Source: an uncultured Pseudomonadota bacterium (GTDB taxonomy: Bacteria; Pseudomonadota; Alphaproteobacteria; Rs-D84). From it: 64,000 bases of DNA. The translations under genes and the position numbers were made by a program. Of the stretch, positions 18,855-27,362 are shown one piece after another. A model generated the notes under the pieces. It searched no databases. It was not told the origin of the DNA and worked only from the letters and a program-made list of their open reading frames with translations. The stretch covers positions 1 through 64,000 of the forward strand of contig CASFWA010000004.1 of the NCBI GenBank assembly GCA_949298405.1, read 5' to 3'. How positions within the stretch are numbered: position 1 is the first letter of the stretch; each line of letters begins with the position of its first letter.

Positions 18855-19929
18855 TTGTTTCACCTATATAAATTCCCATGTCTACTGCGATTTGTAATAA
18901 TGGGTCATCTGGTGATACGTATGCATCTGATGTCTTTACACCTGGAATTCTTGGATCGTCTGTTATTTCACCAGCATTGAAGAATTCATTTAAACCGACG
19001 GTTGTACATCTGCAATCCTTTATAGCGGTCATTACATATGTTTCATTATTTGCAATTGCTTTAATTGCACAATCCGCCATTCTTGTTGCAAGAAGTCTGT
19101 CCGCGGCTGTTGTGTCACCTACCCTTTGTGTGTGTTCTGGAAATGCAGGTCTGTTAACTATTCCTGCGGCAGTTAATTTTCTGGAAATCATATCCGCAGG
19201 ACGTCCAGAGTGACCGCGTAAAGAGATTCCTTCGGAAACAAGTATTATTCCATAATCTGAATCTGCTTCTTTTATATGAGAAATTAGTGAGTTTATGTCA
19301 AATTTTATTTCAGGAATTAAGATTGCATTTGCTCCTATTGCAATGCCTGCATTCAGTGCAAGTTGCCCGCAATCACGCCCCATGGTTTGTACAACAAACC
19401 ATCTGTGATGACTGCGTGCAGTTAACATAAGTTGGTCACAAAATGTTGTTAATTGCTGTACAGCAGTATTAAAACCAATAGTTTTATCTGTTAGTGGTAT
19501 ATCCATGTCAATTGTTTTTGGAATACAAATTAATTGTAAATCTGCATAAATTTCTTTGTTGCACCATGCAAGAGATATACTGCCGTTGCCACCAATTAAA
19601 ATCAATGCATCTAATTTTAGTTCTAATAAAGATTTACGCAGGTTGTTGTTGAATTGTTCTACCTTGCCACGTTCAATAGCCGTTTCAAAATTTAGCGCAT
19701 TCGCACGACCATTGTGTAAAAAACTTCCCGCCAAACGGGCATTTTCTATGGGAAGCGTATTTTTATCAAATTTTATAAATTGTGGTGGCGCGGAACTTAA
19801 ACCATCTGTGCCGTCTAAAATCCCAATAACTTGCCACCCACGTAGGCTGGCAGCACGATAAATACGTTGAATCACGGTGTTTAAACCGGAACAATCGCCG
19901 CCGGTTGTCATAATCCCTATTCTCTTCAT
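18850..19929 (-). CDS. 6-phosphofructokinase family protein, altered active site
   Basis: PfkA-superfamily enzyme of 359 residues; the reaction would be phosphorylation of fructose 6-phosphate. Family motifs: TGGDCSGLN at residues 9-17, TIGFNTA near 150, MGRDCGQLA near 186 and TQRVGDTTAADR near 270. The usual GGDGS is GGNGS (113-117), so the metal-binding Asp is Asn. The usual TIDND is TIDMD (139-143), keeping the catalytic Asp. Gly is kept at the position that favours ATP, and PKT has the Lys associated with pyrophosphate-type or mixed enzymes. Donor specificity is therefore open. A GGGGAAG site supports the start. Confidence 0.85.
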   Translation of the reverse strand: MKRIGIMTTGGDCSGLNTVIQRIYRAASLRGWQVIGILDGTDGLSSAPPQFIKFDKNTLPIENARLAGSFLHNGRANALNFETAIERGKVEQFNNNLRKSLLELKLDALILIGGNGSISLAWCNKEIYADLQLICIPKTIDMDIPLTDKTIGFNTAVQQLTTFCDQLMLTARSHHRWFVVQTMGRDCGQLALNAGIAIGANAILIPEIKFDINSLISHIKEADSDYGIILVSEGISLRGHSGRPADMISRKLTAAGIVNRPAFPEHTQRVGDTTAADRLLATRMADCAIKAIANNETYVMTAIKDCRCTTVGLNEFFNAGEITDDPRIPGVKTSDAYVSPDDPLLQIAVDMGIYIGETK

Positions 19930-19970
19930 TTTCTTCCCCTGTTAGTTCATAAAATTATACCATAAATAAG

Positions 19971-19997
19971 TTGACAAAGAAATTATATTTGTAATAA
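19971..19997 (+). promoter_or_regulatory. Promoter of the LysM protein gene
   Basis: Perfect TTGACA followed after 15 or 16 bases by TAATAAT, about 45 bases before the ATG. Confidence 0.5.
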
Positions 19998-20041
19998 TTT
20001 GTCCAAAGCAATTATTATAATAATTTTAGGAGAATACAGGT

Positions 20042-21184
20042 ATGTCAAAAAGCAGCAACAAAGCAAACAACAAGAAGGTTAAAGTTTCTACTGATGAATT
20101 GATAGACAGTGCAATTGCACAGCAAAATAATTGGATGGAAAATCGCCGTAATTTTGCAAGACGTTTTTTGAAAACTTTAAATATTTTTGCACGCCCCGCC
20201 CCTAAGAAAGATGATGATGGTGTTGCTATTGTACAAGATAAACAACAACGCAAAACAGGACTGGCCGCGTATTGGTTCCCTATATTTTGTGCTTTGTTGG
20301 TAATATTTGTCGCTGTTTGGGTGGCTTTCGTTCGAACAAGTGCCACACCAAAGGTTGTTGTTGCAGAACCTGTGCCAGAACCTGTCGTTCGTGCAGTAGA
20401 AGAATTTTCTTCACCTATGTTTGATATAGTTAGAATAGAACCCGAAGGAACAATCGTAGTTGCAGGTCGTTGGTTGGCAGATAAAAATATATCAATAGTT
20501 ATTGACGGTAAAGTTGTTGCAACAGAACGTACGGATTCAAATGGTGAATTTGTATATGCGCCAACTCGTGCATTTGATGCCGGCAACTATACAATATCTT
20601 TAATCGGTGTCGACCCAGATGTTAAATCAGAAGAAAATGTTTTTATCTATATTTCACCACGCGGATATAGGAATTCTGTTTCTTTATTGATGACAAAAGA
20701 TGGCAGTACTTTGTTGCAAGCGCCAACTATGCTGACAGACGGTGATCTAGTTGTTTCTAAGATAGATTATTTAGATACAGGACGTATCGTCGTCACAGGT
20801 GACGCATTGCCTAGGTTGCGCGTTTCTTTGTCTTTGAATGATAAATATCTGGGGTTCGCAAAAGTTTCAGACCATAAACATTTTGGTCTGGGGGCAGATG
20901 TGGGTGAATTAAAAGTAGGTAAAAAATATACATTAACAATTCGTTTGCACGACGGTGACGGTCGTACTATTGCGCAGGTTGGACATACTTTTGTTATGCC
21001 AGAAATGACGGGTTACGACGATACTTATTACACAGTCAGAAAAGGTGATTGCTTGTGGATTATTGCACGCAACTTTTTACGCAAAGGTGTATTATTTAGC
21101 ATAATTGCGGAACGTAATAATATTGAAAATCCAGACTTGATATTTCCTAAACAGTTATTACAAATCCCAGTCGGAGAAAAATAA
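20042..21184 (+). CDS. Membrane-anchored LysM protein
   Basis: A 380-residue protein: a basic cytoplasmic N-terminus, one membrane helix near residues 78-98, a Pro/Val/Glu linker, Ig-like beta segments (FDIVRIEPEGTIVVAGR, then DGKVVATERTDSNGEF), and a C-terminal LysM (YYTVRKGDCLWIIARNF to PDLIFPKQLLQIP). LysM binds peptidoglycan, so the protein should span from the inner membrane to the cell wall. This layout is common in Alphaproteobacteria, where it is annotated as a LysM peptidoglycan-binding protein. An AGGAG site precedes ATG. It is followed after three bases by a small helical gene. Confidence 0.9.
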   Translation: MSKSSNKANNKKVKVSTDELIDSAIAQQNNWMENRRNFARRFLKTLNIFARPAPKKDDDGVAIVQDKQQRKTGLAAYWFPIFCALLVIFVAVWVAFVRTSATPKVVVAEPVPEPVVRAVEEFSSPMFDIVRIEPEGTIVVAGRWLADKNISIVIDGKVVATERTDSNGEFVYAPTRAFDAGNYTISLIGVDPDVKSEENVFIYISPRGYRNSVSLLMTKDGSTLLQAPTMLTDGDLVVSKIDYLDTGRIVVTGDALPRLRVSLSLNDKYLGFAKVSDHKHFGLGADVGELKVGKKYTLTIRLHDGDGRTIAQVGHTFVMPEMTGYDDTYYTVRKGDCLWIIARNFLRKGVLFSIIAERNNIENPDLIFPKQLLQIPVGEK

Positions 21185-21187
21185 AAA

Positions 21188-21469
21188 ATGAATGAAAAAC
21201 GCCAGAGTTTTAATAAATACAAAGAAGGCAAATCAGAACTAGAATTAAATATGGAAAATATGATTGCCTTGCTGACTTCTTTGGAATCTAGCGCAAAATT
21301 GTGCGGAAGTTATATAATCGCAAGACAAGTAGAACAATTAAAAAAGTCCGCGATAAAAAATAACGGCAATAAAAAAATATTAAAATCTATTCGTGCTAAA
21401 TATGAAGAATATAAACAACAAATAAAGCAGATAGAAGATTCTAAAAAAGCAAATAGTAAAATTAAATAA
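21188..21469 (+). CDS. Small helical protein (93 aa)
   Basis: Starts three bases after the LysM gene stop and ends at a terminator, so it shares that operon. The sequence is highly charged and predicted to be two long helices, possibly coiled coil (LEQLKKS-type stretch near residues 47-55; KYEEYKQQIKQIEDSKK at the end). There is no signal peptide and one Cys. I do not recognise a family. Translational coupling to the LysM protein suggests a shared envelope role, which is inference. Confidence 0.7.
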   Translation: MNEKRQSFNKYKEGKSELELNMENMIALLTSLESSAKLCGSYIIARQVEQLKKSAIKNNGNKKILKSIRAKYEEYKQQIKQIEDSKKANSKIK

Positions 21470-21498
21470 AAAGAAGGGGCAATCGCCCCTTCTTTTTA
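21468..21498 (+). terminator. Terminator after the LysM operon
   Basis: AGAAGGGGC/GCCCCTTCT stem with A and T flanks, four bases before the minus-strand tRNA-Gly 3' end. It may also terminate the tRNA transcript. Confidence 0.9.
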
Positions 21499-21502
21499 TT
21501 TC

Positions 21503-21576
21503 TGGTGCGGGCGAAGGGAATCGAACCCTCGTCTTCAGCTTGGGAAGCTGACGTGCTACCATTATACCACACCCGC
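21503..21576 (-). tRNA. tRNA-Gly(CCC)
   Basis: 74 bases including an encoded CCA. The acceptor pairs GCGGGTG with CGCCCGC, the T-loop is TTCGATT, and the anticodon stem-loop TCAGC-TTCCCAA-GCTGA gives anticodon CCC. Confidence 0.95.
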
Positions 21577-21709
21577 AATTTTTATGGCTCGATTTTATAT
21601 CTTTAATAATGAAAAGTCCAGTAGAAAACGTCGAAGCGTTTTTCCTGTTGCTTTTTATGCTTTTCAGTCCTACCGTATCCTATGCCTAAACAAAAAGGGA
21701 GACTTAATT

Positions 21710-22963
21710 ATGGCAAATGAAAATATGAATCCGTTATTGGCAGCACAACAACGCGTAAAGGTAGCATGCGATAAGTTGGGCTTGAATGCGGATGTTTATG
21801 AAATTTTAAAAAATCCTCAACGTATGTTCGAGGTCTCGATTCCTGTTAAAATGGATGACGGTTCTATAAAGGTATTTACAGGTTATCGTGCTCAACACAA
21901 CACCGCAATAGGACCTTCTAAGGGTGGTGTTCGTTTTCATCCGGCAGTTAGTAAAGATGAGGTTGCTGCACTGTCTATTTGGATGACTTTTAAATGTGCT
22001 GTCACAGGTATTCCTTATGGTGGCGGCAAAGGCGGTATAATCGTTGACCCAAAAACTTTATCTCAGGGTGAATTAGAACGTTTATGTCGTGGATACGTAG
22101 ATGCTATCTATCCTATCCTGGGCGAAAAGAAAGATGTTCCTGCACCAGACGTAAATACAAATGGGCAAATTATGGCCTGGATGATAGACGAATATATTAA
22201 ACTATCTGGTGAAGCTTCTTTCGGTACGTTTACAGGGAAACCAGTAGAGTTGGCTGGTTCTTTGGGACGTACAAAAGCAACAGGTCTGGGTATTTCTATC
22301 ATAATGTCTGAAGCCTTGAAAAAGCAAGGCAAAGAAATGAAAGGTGCGCGTATAGCAATTCAAGGTTTTGGAAATGTAGGTAGTTTTACTGCTAAATGCA
22401 GCAGTGAAATGGGGGCAAAAGTTATTGCTATTGCAGAATGGAACACTATTTTGTTTAATGAAAACGGGTTAGATATAGATGCTTTGTTGAAATATAAAGC
22501 AGATAATAAAGGTAGTATAAAAGACTTCCCAGGTGCAAAAGAAATTAAAGCCGAAGAATTCTGGGCTTTGGATGTTGATGTATTATCACCATGTGCTATG
22601 GAAAATACTATCAATAAAGATACTGCACCATTGATAAAGACAAAGTTGGTCGTTGAAGGTGCAAATGGCCCTACAACCCTGGAAGGCGAAGAAATATTGT
22701 TGGCAAACGGTGTGACCGTTGTACCAGATATTTTGGCAAATGCGGGTGGTGTGACAGTTTCTTACTTTGAATGGGTCCAAAACCGTTATGGTTATTATTG
22801 GGGCGAAGAAGAAGTAGAACAGAAAGAAGAAATCGCGATGAAAAACGCTTTTGACGCAATTTATAAAATTAAAGAGGAATATAATGTTCCTATGCGTGAA
22901 GCAGCTTATATGCACTCTATCAAAAGAGTTGCAGCGGCTATGAAATTACGCGGTTGGTGTTAA
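21710..22963 (+). CDS. Glutamate dehydrogenase (RocG/GudB type)
   Basis: Glu/Leu/Phe/Val dehydrogenase family, 417 residues; reversible oxidative deamination of glutamate to 2-oxoglutarate and ammonia. The substrate and catalytic lysine region is GYRAQHNTAIGPSKGGVRFH, followed by GIPYGGGKGGI and PAPDVNTNGQIMAWM. The Rossmann loop is IQGFGNVGS. The length and N-terminus match the NAD-linked catabolic group rather than the 450-residue NADP type. The frame is open to 21584, but AAGGGAG at 21695-21701 and the family alignment favour ATG 21710. The 130 bases before it show no clear element. Confidence 0.93.
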   Translation: MANENMNPLLAAQQRVKVACDKLGLNADVYEILKNPQRMFEVSIPVKMDDGSIKVFTGYRAQHNTAIGPSKGGVRFHPAVSKDEVAALSIWMTFKCAVTGIPYGGGKGGIIVDPKTLSQGELERLCRGYVDAIYPILGEKKDVPAPDVNTNGQIMAWMIDEYIKLSGEASFGTFTGKPVELAGSLGRTKATGLGISIIMSEALKKQGKEMKGARIAIQGFGNVGSFTAKCSSEMGAKVIAIAEWNTILFNENGLDIDALLKYKADNKGSIKDFPGAKEIKAEEFWALDVDVLSPCAMENTINKDTAPLIKTKLVVEGANGPTTLEGEEILLANGVTVVPDILANAGGVTVSYFEWVQNRYGYYWGEEEVEQKEEIAMKNAFDAIYKIKEEYNVPMREAAYMHSIKRVAAAMKLRGWC

Positions 22964-22964
22964 A

Positions 22965-22998
22965 TAAAAATCCCCGATACTTCGGGGATTTTTATTTT
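22965..22998 (+). terminator. Terminator after glutamate dehydrogenase
   Basis: AAAATCCCCGA/TCGGGGATTTT stem with a T-rich tail. Confidence 0.9.
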
Positions 22999-23015
22999 TA
23001 AAATATACAAATTAT

Positions 23016-23044
23016 TTGACTTTTCTTATTTTTTATACAATAAT
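23016..23044 (+). promoter_or_regulatory. rpsP operon promoter
   Basis: TTGACT, a 17-base spacer, then AATAAT. This implies a leader of about 140 bases before rpsP. Confidence 0.5.
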
Positions 23045-23086
23045 TACTTCGCAAATCCCAAAGATTGCCATTAATATAGCACCAGT

Positions 23087-23133
23087 ACGCGGTATGCGTG
23101 TGGAACATCAACCGGCGAGTTTCGCTCTTGATG
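23087..23133 (+). promoter_or_regulatory. Structured leader of the rpsP operon
   Basis: Two stems. ACGC (87-90) pairs with GCGT (96-99). CATCAA (106-111) pairs with TTGATG (128-133), enclosing GCGA (115-118) pairing with TCGC (122-125). The long leader and the position before a ribosomal-protein operon suggest an autoregulatory RNA or attenuator; I do not recognise a described class. Confidence 0.45.
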
Positions 23134-23190
23134 AATGATTTTTATTGTGGCTTTTGGAGGAAAATAAAAAAAATTTAAGGAGCAAAAAAT

Positions 23191-23628
23191 ATGGCAACAG
23201 TTATTAGATTGGCACGCTTTGGTGCAAAAAAACGTCCTTATTACCATGTAGTGGTTACAGATTCTCGTAATGCACGTAATTCTGGTAATGTTTTGGACAC
23301 AGTTGGTAAATATGACCCAATGCAACCAAAAGACAGTGAAAAACGCGTTGTTTTGGATGTTGATGCTGTTAAATCTTGGATGGCAAAAGGTGCAAAGCCT
23401 TCTGACCGTGTTTATAAATTCTTGGCAAATGCAGGTTTGGTTGAAAAGAAACCAATTCCTGTTCAAACAAAAAAACATTTGCAGTCCGAAAAAACTTTGA
23501 TGAAAATCAAAGATAAACAAGAAAAATTGGCTAAAATAGCTGAAGAAAAAGCGGCTGCAGAAGCAGCGGCAAAGGCTGCAGCAGAAGCACCTGCTGAAGG
23601 AACTTCTGCTGAAACAGTTGCTGAATAA
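23191..23628 (+). CDS. rpsP: Ribosomal protein bS16
   Basis: Small-subunit protein, 145 residues. The N-terminal domain (MATVIRLARFGAKKRPYYHVVVTDSR in separate blocks, then GKYDPM) is standard. The C-terminus is extended by some 50 residues of Lys/Glu/Ala-rich helix, as in several Alphaproteobacteria. The strong TTAAGGAG site fixes the start. It heads the rpsP-rimM-trmD-rplS operon. Confidence 0.97.
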   Translation: MATVIRLARFGAKKRPYYHVVVTDSRNARNSGNVLDTVGKYDPMQPKDSEKRVVLDVDAVKSWMAKGAKPSDRVYKFLANAGLVEKKPIPVQTKKHLQSEKTLMKIKDKQEKLAKIAEEKAAAEAAAKAAAEAPAEGTSAETVAE

Positions 23629-23643
23629 TTTTTGCTTTAACTA

Positions 23644-23677
23644 ACCCGGGTGTAATTATACATCCGGGGTTTTGTAG
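23644..23677 (+). terminator. Hairpin/attenuator between rpsP and the next gene
   Basis: A ten-base stem (CCCGGGTGTA with TACATCCGGG, one G-T pair) followed by TTTT. Because the operon continues downstream, it may be a partial terminator that reduces expression of rimM, trmD and rplS relative to rpsP. Confidence 0.65.
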
Positions 23678-23690
23678 AAGGTTATTAAAT

Positions 23691-23933
23691 TTGGCAGATA
23701 AAAAATTAGAATTTTGTCCGTACGATAAAATCGTCCCTTTTAAATGCGATATGACTTATCGTATGGGTGAATTTTATAGACAAATGCAATTTGCTTTTGA
23801 TAGAAAACAGGAAAAATATTTCCTCGTTTCTGAGAGAACTATATGTGAATGTGACCCGGAAATTTGCCCAAAATATGTTCTGCATATGATGTGCAATTTA
23901 ACTAAGTATAAACAGAATGAAAGAATTAAATAA
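23691..23933 (+). CDS. Small Cys-containing protein in the rpsP operon (80 aa)
   Basis: TTG start nine bases after GAAGG; the stop lies 17 bases inside rimM, so the two are coupled. Two Cys groups are visible: EFCPYD and KCD near the N-terminus, and CECDPEICPKY followed by MMCNL near the C-terminus. This pattern is compatible with a small metal-binding protein. I do not recognise the family. It is not part of the canonical rpsP-rimM-trmD-rplS operon of other bacteria. Confidence 0.65.
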   Translation: MADKKLEFCPYDKIVPFKCDMTYRMGEFYRQMQFAFDRKQEKYFLVSERTICECDPEICPKYVLHMMCNLTKYKQNERIK

Positions 23934-24381
23934 AATCTTGGTTGGAAAAATTGTCGCACCACAAGGTATTCGTGGCGAGGTGCGTGTTCAAACTTATACG
24001 CAAAATCCAACGGATTTGAAAGCTTTAAAATTATATAGCGATAAATTAGCAGATAATTCTTTTCATTTTGTGCGTCAATTAAATCCAAAATCTACAGTTG
24101 TAATAGCAAAAATAGACGGGGTAAATGACCGTAATGCTGCGGAATTGTTACGTGGCATAGAACTGTTTATTGATCGCGCAGATTTACCAGAATTAAAAGA
24201 TGGTGAATATTATCAAGCAGATTTAATAGGTATGAAAGTTGTTCGTAATGATTTAGTTTTGGGTGTTGTTGACAATATTCAAAACTATGGTGGTGGCGAT
24301 ATATTAGAACTTGATAACGGTGACTTGATTTCTTTCGTCGGTGCAGATGTTGATTTGAAAAATAAAATTATAAGGTTTTAG
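23917..24381 (+). CDS. rimM: 16S rRNA processing protein RimM
   Basis: Assists maturation of the 30S head and binds uS19. At 154 residues it is near family length. The N-terminal GKIVAPQGIRGEVRVQ and the PRC-barrel part (EYYQADLIGMKV, then GGGDILEL) are clear. The start overlaps the preceding small gene by 17 bases. It lies in its usual place between rpsP and trmD but is separated from trmD by an extra gene. Confidence 0.95.
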   Translation: MKELNKILVGKIVAPQGIRGEVRVQTYTQNPTDLKALKLYSDKLADNSFHFVRQLNPKSTVVIAKIDGVNDRNAAELLRGIELFIDRADLPELKDGEYYQADLIGMKVVRNDLVLGVVDNIQNYGGGDILELDNGDLISFVGADVDLKNKIIRF

Positions 24382-24392
24382 AGGTCGAAGAT

Positions 24393-24737
24393 ATGGTAAA
24401 AAAAATCAAGATGATGTACAAAACCTTTGTCCTGGAAACTGTATCAAATGTATATGTTCCGAAAGAACCAGTCGTTGCAAAACATGGTGCGTATCGCTAT
24501 TGTTGCTGTGTGCATGTGTGCGATAAATTTTTAACCTACCCTGTGGATAAATGGGGGCGCAGAATAATCCCGGTTGGTTCGTCTTGTCCGTATGTCAAAA
24601 TTGATACTGCGTTGGCTAATGGGCATTCGGTGCCTTGTTCTGGTGCTTTTGTTTATGTAAATGGAGAATTTTCGACTTTACGCAAAGGAATGCGAAACAT
24701 ATATGATGTATATGTCGGCGCAAGAGAACGAGATTAA
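24393..24737 (+). CDS. Hypothetical protein between rimM and trmD (114 aa)
   Basis: A 114-residue basic protein beginning 11 bases after rimM and ending three bases before trmD, preceded by a GAGG site. It contains the unusual cluster YRYCCCVHVC near residue 38 and two more Cys further on, which could bind metal. No signal peptide or membrane segment is seen. I do not recognise a family. Its tight position inside the trmD operon points to expression with translation genes; any role in the ribosome or tRNA is inference. Confidence 0.7.
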   Translation: MVKKIKMMYKTFVLETVSNVYVPKEPVVAKHGAYRYCCCVHVCDKFLTYPVDKWGRRIIPVGSSCPYVKIDTALANGHSVPCSGAFVYVNGEFSTLRKGMRNIYDVYVGARERD

Positions 24738-24740
24738 ATT

Positions 24741-25421
24741 ATGCATTTTAATATATTGACTATCTTCCCTGAAATGTTTCCTGGAACCTTGTCTGGTGGG
24801 GTGGTTGGTCGTGCCTTGGAAAAAGGTATTTGGTCTTTTGATGCTATAAATATTCGTGATTTTGCAATAAATAATTATGGCAGCGTTGATGATGAACAGT
24901 TCGGTGGCGGTGTCGGCATGGTTATGCGACCAGATGTACTGGGTAATGCGTTAGATTCTGTTAAAAACAGAGGAAAAATTATATATTTTTCACCTCGTGG
25001 ACCAACGCTTAATCAGCATATGGTCAGAGAATTTGCGAATGATAAAAATGCAACTTATACCCTGCTCTGTGGTCGTTATGAAGGAATTGACCAGCGAGTT
25101 ATAGAAGAATATGATATAATGGAATTATCTATTGGTGACTACATTCTGTCAGGTGGCGAAATTGCCGCACAGGTTTTTGTTGACAGTGTTGTTCGTGTGA
25201 TGGATAATGTCCTGGGTGGTGGCGTTGAGGCAACCGCCAATGAAAGTTTCGAAATCGGGGGGCTGGAATGGCCGTTATATACCCGCCCGTCGGCATGGCG
25301 TGGACGAAATGTCCCAGAAGTCCTGCTGTCCGGTCATCACGGCAATATAGAAAGATGGCGGAAACAACAATCGGACGAAATAACAAAACAACGTCGTCCG
25401 GATTTAATAAAGGAAAAGTAA
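24741..25421 (+). CDS. trmD: tRNA (guanine-37-N1) methyltransferase
   Basis: SPOUT methyltransferase that makes m1G37 and prevents frameshifting. At 226 residues it is slightly short for the family. The trefoil-knot SAM motifs [23 protein letters not shown] and [13 protein letters not shown] are intact. The start lies three bases after the upstream small gene, and rplS follows after one base. Confidence 0.97.
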   Translation: MHFNILTIFPEMFPGTLSGGVVGRALEKGIWSFDAINIRDFAINNYGSVDDEQFGGGVGMVMRPDVLGNALDSVKNRGKIIYFSPRGPTLNQHMVREFANDKNATYTLLCGRYEGIDQRVIEEYDIMELSIGDYILSGGEIAAQVFVDSVVRVMDNVLGGGVEATANESFEIGGLEWPLYTRPSAWRGRNVPEVLLSGHHGNIERWRKQQSDEITKQRRPDLIKEK

Positions 25422-25422
25422 A

Positions 25423-25815
25423 ATGAGCATTATTAAAAAAATTGAAGCAGCGCAAGTTGCAAAACTGAAAGGGGATAAAAAAATCCCTGCATTTAAATCT
25501 GGTGATACAGTAAAAGTACACGTAAAGATTAAAGATGGTGATAAATTCCGTATTCAGGTTTTTGAAGGCGTTGTTATCGCGCGTGATGGCGGCGAAGGAA
25601 ATAATGCATCCTTTACTGTACGTCGTGAATCTTATGGTGTTGGTGTAGAACGTAAGTTCCCATTGTACAGCCCTGCAATTGAAAAAATTGAAAAGGTACG
25701 TACAGGTAAGGTTCGCCGTGCAAAATTGTTCTTCTTGCGTGGATTGTCAGGCAAAAAAGCACGTATCGTTGAAGATTTGTCTGCTAATGCTGCTGAAAAG
25801 AAAGACAACAAATAA
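25423..25815 (+). CDS. rplS: Ribosomal protein bL19
   Basis: Large-subunit protein at the 30S interface, 130 residues. Family blocks [29 protein letters not shown] and [19 protein letters not shown] are present. The AAGGAAAAG site overlaps the end of trmD. It is the last gene of the operon and is followed by a terminator. Confidence 0.97.
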   Translation: MSIIKKIEAAQVAKLKGDKKIPAFKSGDTVKVHVKIKDGDKFRIQVFEGVVIARDGGEGNNASFTVRRESYGVGVERKFPLYSPAIEKIEKVRTGKVRRAKLFFLRGLSGKKARIVEDLSANAAEKKDNK

Positions 25816-25833
25816 TCATTGTATTATTTATGT

Positions 25834-25863
25834 TAAAAAAACCGCAGGTTCTGCGGTTTTTTT
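25834..25863. terminator. Terminator between rplS and the phosphoesterase (convergent)
   Basis: AAAACCGCAG/CTGCGGTTTT stem with T run; probably bidirectional. Confidence 0.9.
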
Positions 25864-26386
25864 AACGTGAAAATTCACGTGCTTTTGTAATGAACGGATT
25901 TACCAATGGAACAGGCTTATAGTCCGTTTTTTCTACACATACATTTATACACTGTTGATGATTTTCAAAGTCATAATCTTGTATGTGTATATGACCGTGG
26001 TAATTAACAATTGGTGGATTGTTTCCAAATTCTTCAAGCGGTTCATGAGATAATAGTATGTATTGTTCTGCATCGTATATAGGATGAGGAAAGACTTTTT
26101 CAAAACCACAAGATAACCACCATGTTTCCGAATGCCCCCTATCATGATTGCCCATGATAAGAAATTTACGACCGTGCATTTGACTTAGAACTTTTGCAAC
26201 TTTTTCTTTCGTTGCACCGTACATTATATCGCCTAACCAATAGCATATGTCTTGTTTGCCGACAGTTGCATTATATCTTTCAATTAATGCATTGTTCATT
26301 TCTTGCACGTCATTGAATGGCCGTTTGCCATTGATAATTATTCTTTCAGAGTCAAAATGAGGGTCGGAATATATAAACTTTGCCAT
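25862..26386 (-). CDS. Metallophosphoesterase, phage-like type
   Basis: Calcineurin-like phosphoesterase, 174 residues. Metal motifs in order: SDPHFD (the first His/Asp pair), LGDI, GNHDRGH, SHEP and HGHIH. The stretch RPFNDVQEMNNALIERYN is typical of small phosphoesterases carried by phages and mobile elements. The AAAGGAG site overlaps the end of the AbiEii gene 12 bases upstream, so the two are cotranscribed. The substrate is unknown; it might act on a nucleotide product of its neighbour, which is speculation. Confidence 0.88.
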   Translation of the reverse strand: MAKFIYSDPHFDSERIIINGKRPFNDVQEMNNALIERYNATVGKQDICYWLGDIMYGATKEKVAKVLSQMHGRKFLIMGNHDRGHSETWWLSCGFEKVFPHPIYDAEQYILLSHEPLEEFGNNPPIVNYHGHIHIQDYDFENHQQCINVCVEKTDYKPVPLVNPFITKAREFSR

Positions 26387-26398
26387 GTTTTAACTCCT

Positions 26399-27325
26399 TT
26401 ATAGTGTCTTTAAATTATTGTTTAGTTGAATTAAATTGCGAATGATGCTTTGCCAACTTTCAGGATTCTTTAAGAATAATTCTGATATTTTGGCATAATC
26501 TTCACCCAGACGCGTTAATGTCGCATCTTCTGGAATCAGCTCTACTTCTGCAGTAGATGTCAGCGGTGGTATGCCTTTTGTTGTGTATTTGGTTTGATAA
26601 TTCGATATATCAAATAAAAATTCTTTTGTTTCGTTTAAATTTACATGGTCTGCAATTCTGGCAACGTCATAGTAGTGACGCGAGAATGTTTTCCTTAATC
26701 TTGGCATTTCTGTCTTTGCAGTGGAATGTAAAGCAAATACTTTGTCCCAGAATGTTTGCTCGTACCGTACTGTTGGTATGTCCCCCATTTCCTGCTTGAT
26801 AGAATACGGAACAACTGAACGATGTTGAATTTTATTTTCACTATATTTACGAGGAATGATTTCAAGGCATAAATGCCCCATTTCTGGTCCGAATGCAGAT
26901 TTATATAATAAATGTAAAGTCGGAGAAGATAAAAATTGTTCTTTGTTTTCTAATGCACGCCAATCTCGGTCTGTAGCAATCATAAATTGCTGGTCTTGGT
27001 TTATGATGTAATTTACTTTTGGCTTTAATACGTCAAAAACAAAGGTTTTAAATTGTTTCTTAAAGTTTGTTAATTGCTTTTTAGAGTGTTCGTCTGGTAA
27101 ATCTTCAAAATCTGCACATGCTAAATCAATGTCTTGACCGATACGTTGTGAAAAATTATAAGATTTAGTTATAGAACCACCCCCAGCAAAAACAAATTGT
27201 TTGCTGATATATGGGTCATTGAACAATTCTTCTAAAATGGCGCATTCTATATAGTCTTTCTCCGCCATTCTGGGGTTGCTTGTTCGTTGAAATGCTTTAT
27301 ATGTATCTGTGCTTATCTTTATCAT
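26399..27325 (-). CDS. AbiEii/AbiGii-type nucleotidyltransferase
   Basis: A 308-residue protein of the family that includes the AbiEii toxin of abortive-infection and toxin-antitoxin systems. The nucleotidyltransferase signature is FAGGGSITKSY followed by RIGQDIDLA (the DID metal-binding pair). The preceding EKDYIECAILEELFNDP is also typical. No AbiEi antitoxin gene is adjacent; a phosphoesterase follows instead. I prefer ATG 27325 to GTG 27346. No ribosome-binding site is present, while TAATAT lies seven bases before ATG, so the mRNA may be leaderless. Confidence 0.85.
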   Translation of the reverse strand: MIKISTDTYKAFQRTSNPRMAEKDYIECAILEELFNDPYISKQFVFAGGGSITKSYNFSQRIGQDIDLACADFEDLPDEHSKKQLTNFKKQFKTFVFDVLKPKVNYIINQDQQFMIATDRDWRALENKEQFLSSPTLHLLYKSAFGPEMGHLCLEIIPRKYSENKIQHRSVVPYSIKQEMGDIPTVRYEQTFWDKVFALHSTAKTEMPRLRKTFSRHYYDVARIADHVNLNETKEFLFDISNYQTKYTTKGIPPLTSTAEVELIPEDATLTRLGEDYAKISELFLKNPESWQSIIRNLIQLNNNLKTL

Positions 27326-27332
27326 AGTGATT

Positions 27333-27362
27333 ATATTATTGCACACAAAACTAGTTTGTCAA
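27333..27362 (-). promoter_or_regulatory. Promoter of the AbiEii-type gene
   Basis: Minus-strand TTGACA (27357-27362), an 18-base spacer, then TAATAT (27333-27338), seven bases before ATG. Confidence 0.6.

Noticed and set aside
21584-21709. 42-residue N-terminal extension of glutamate dehydrogenase
   Set aside because: It overlaps a region just after tRNA-Gly and has no ribosome-binding site; AAGGGAG sits directly before ATG 21710.
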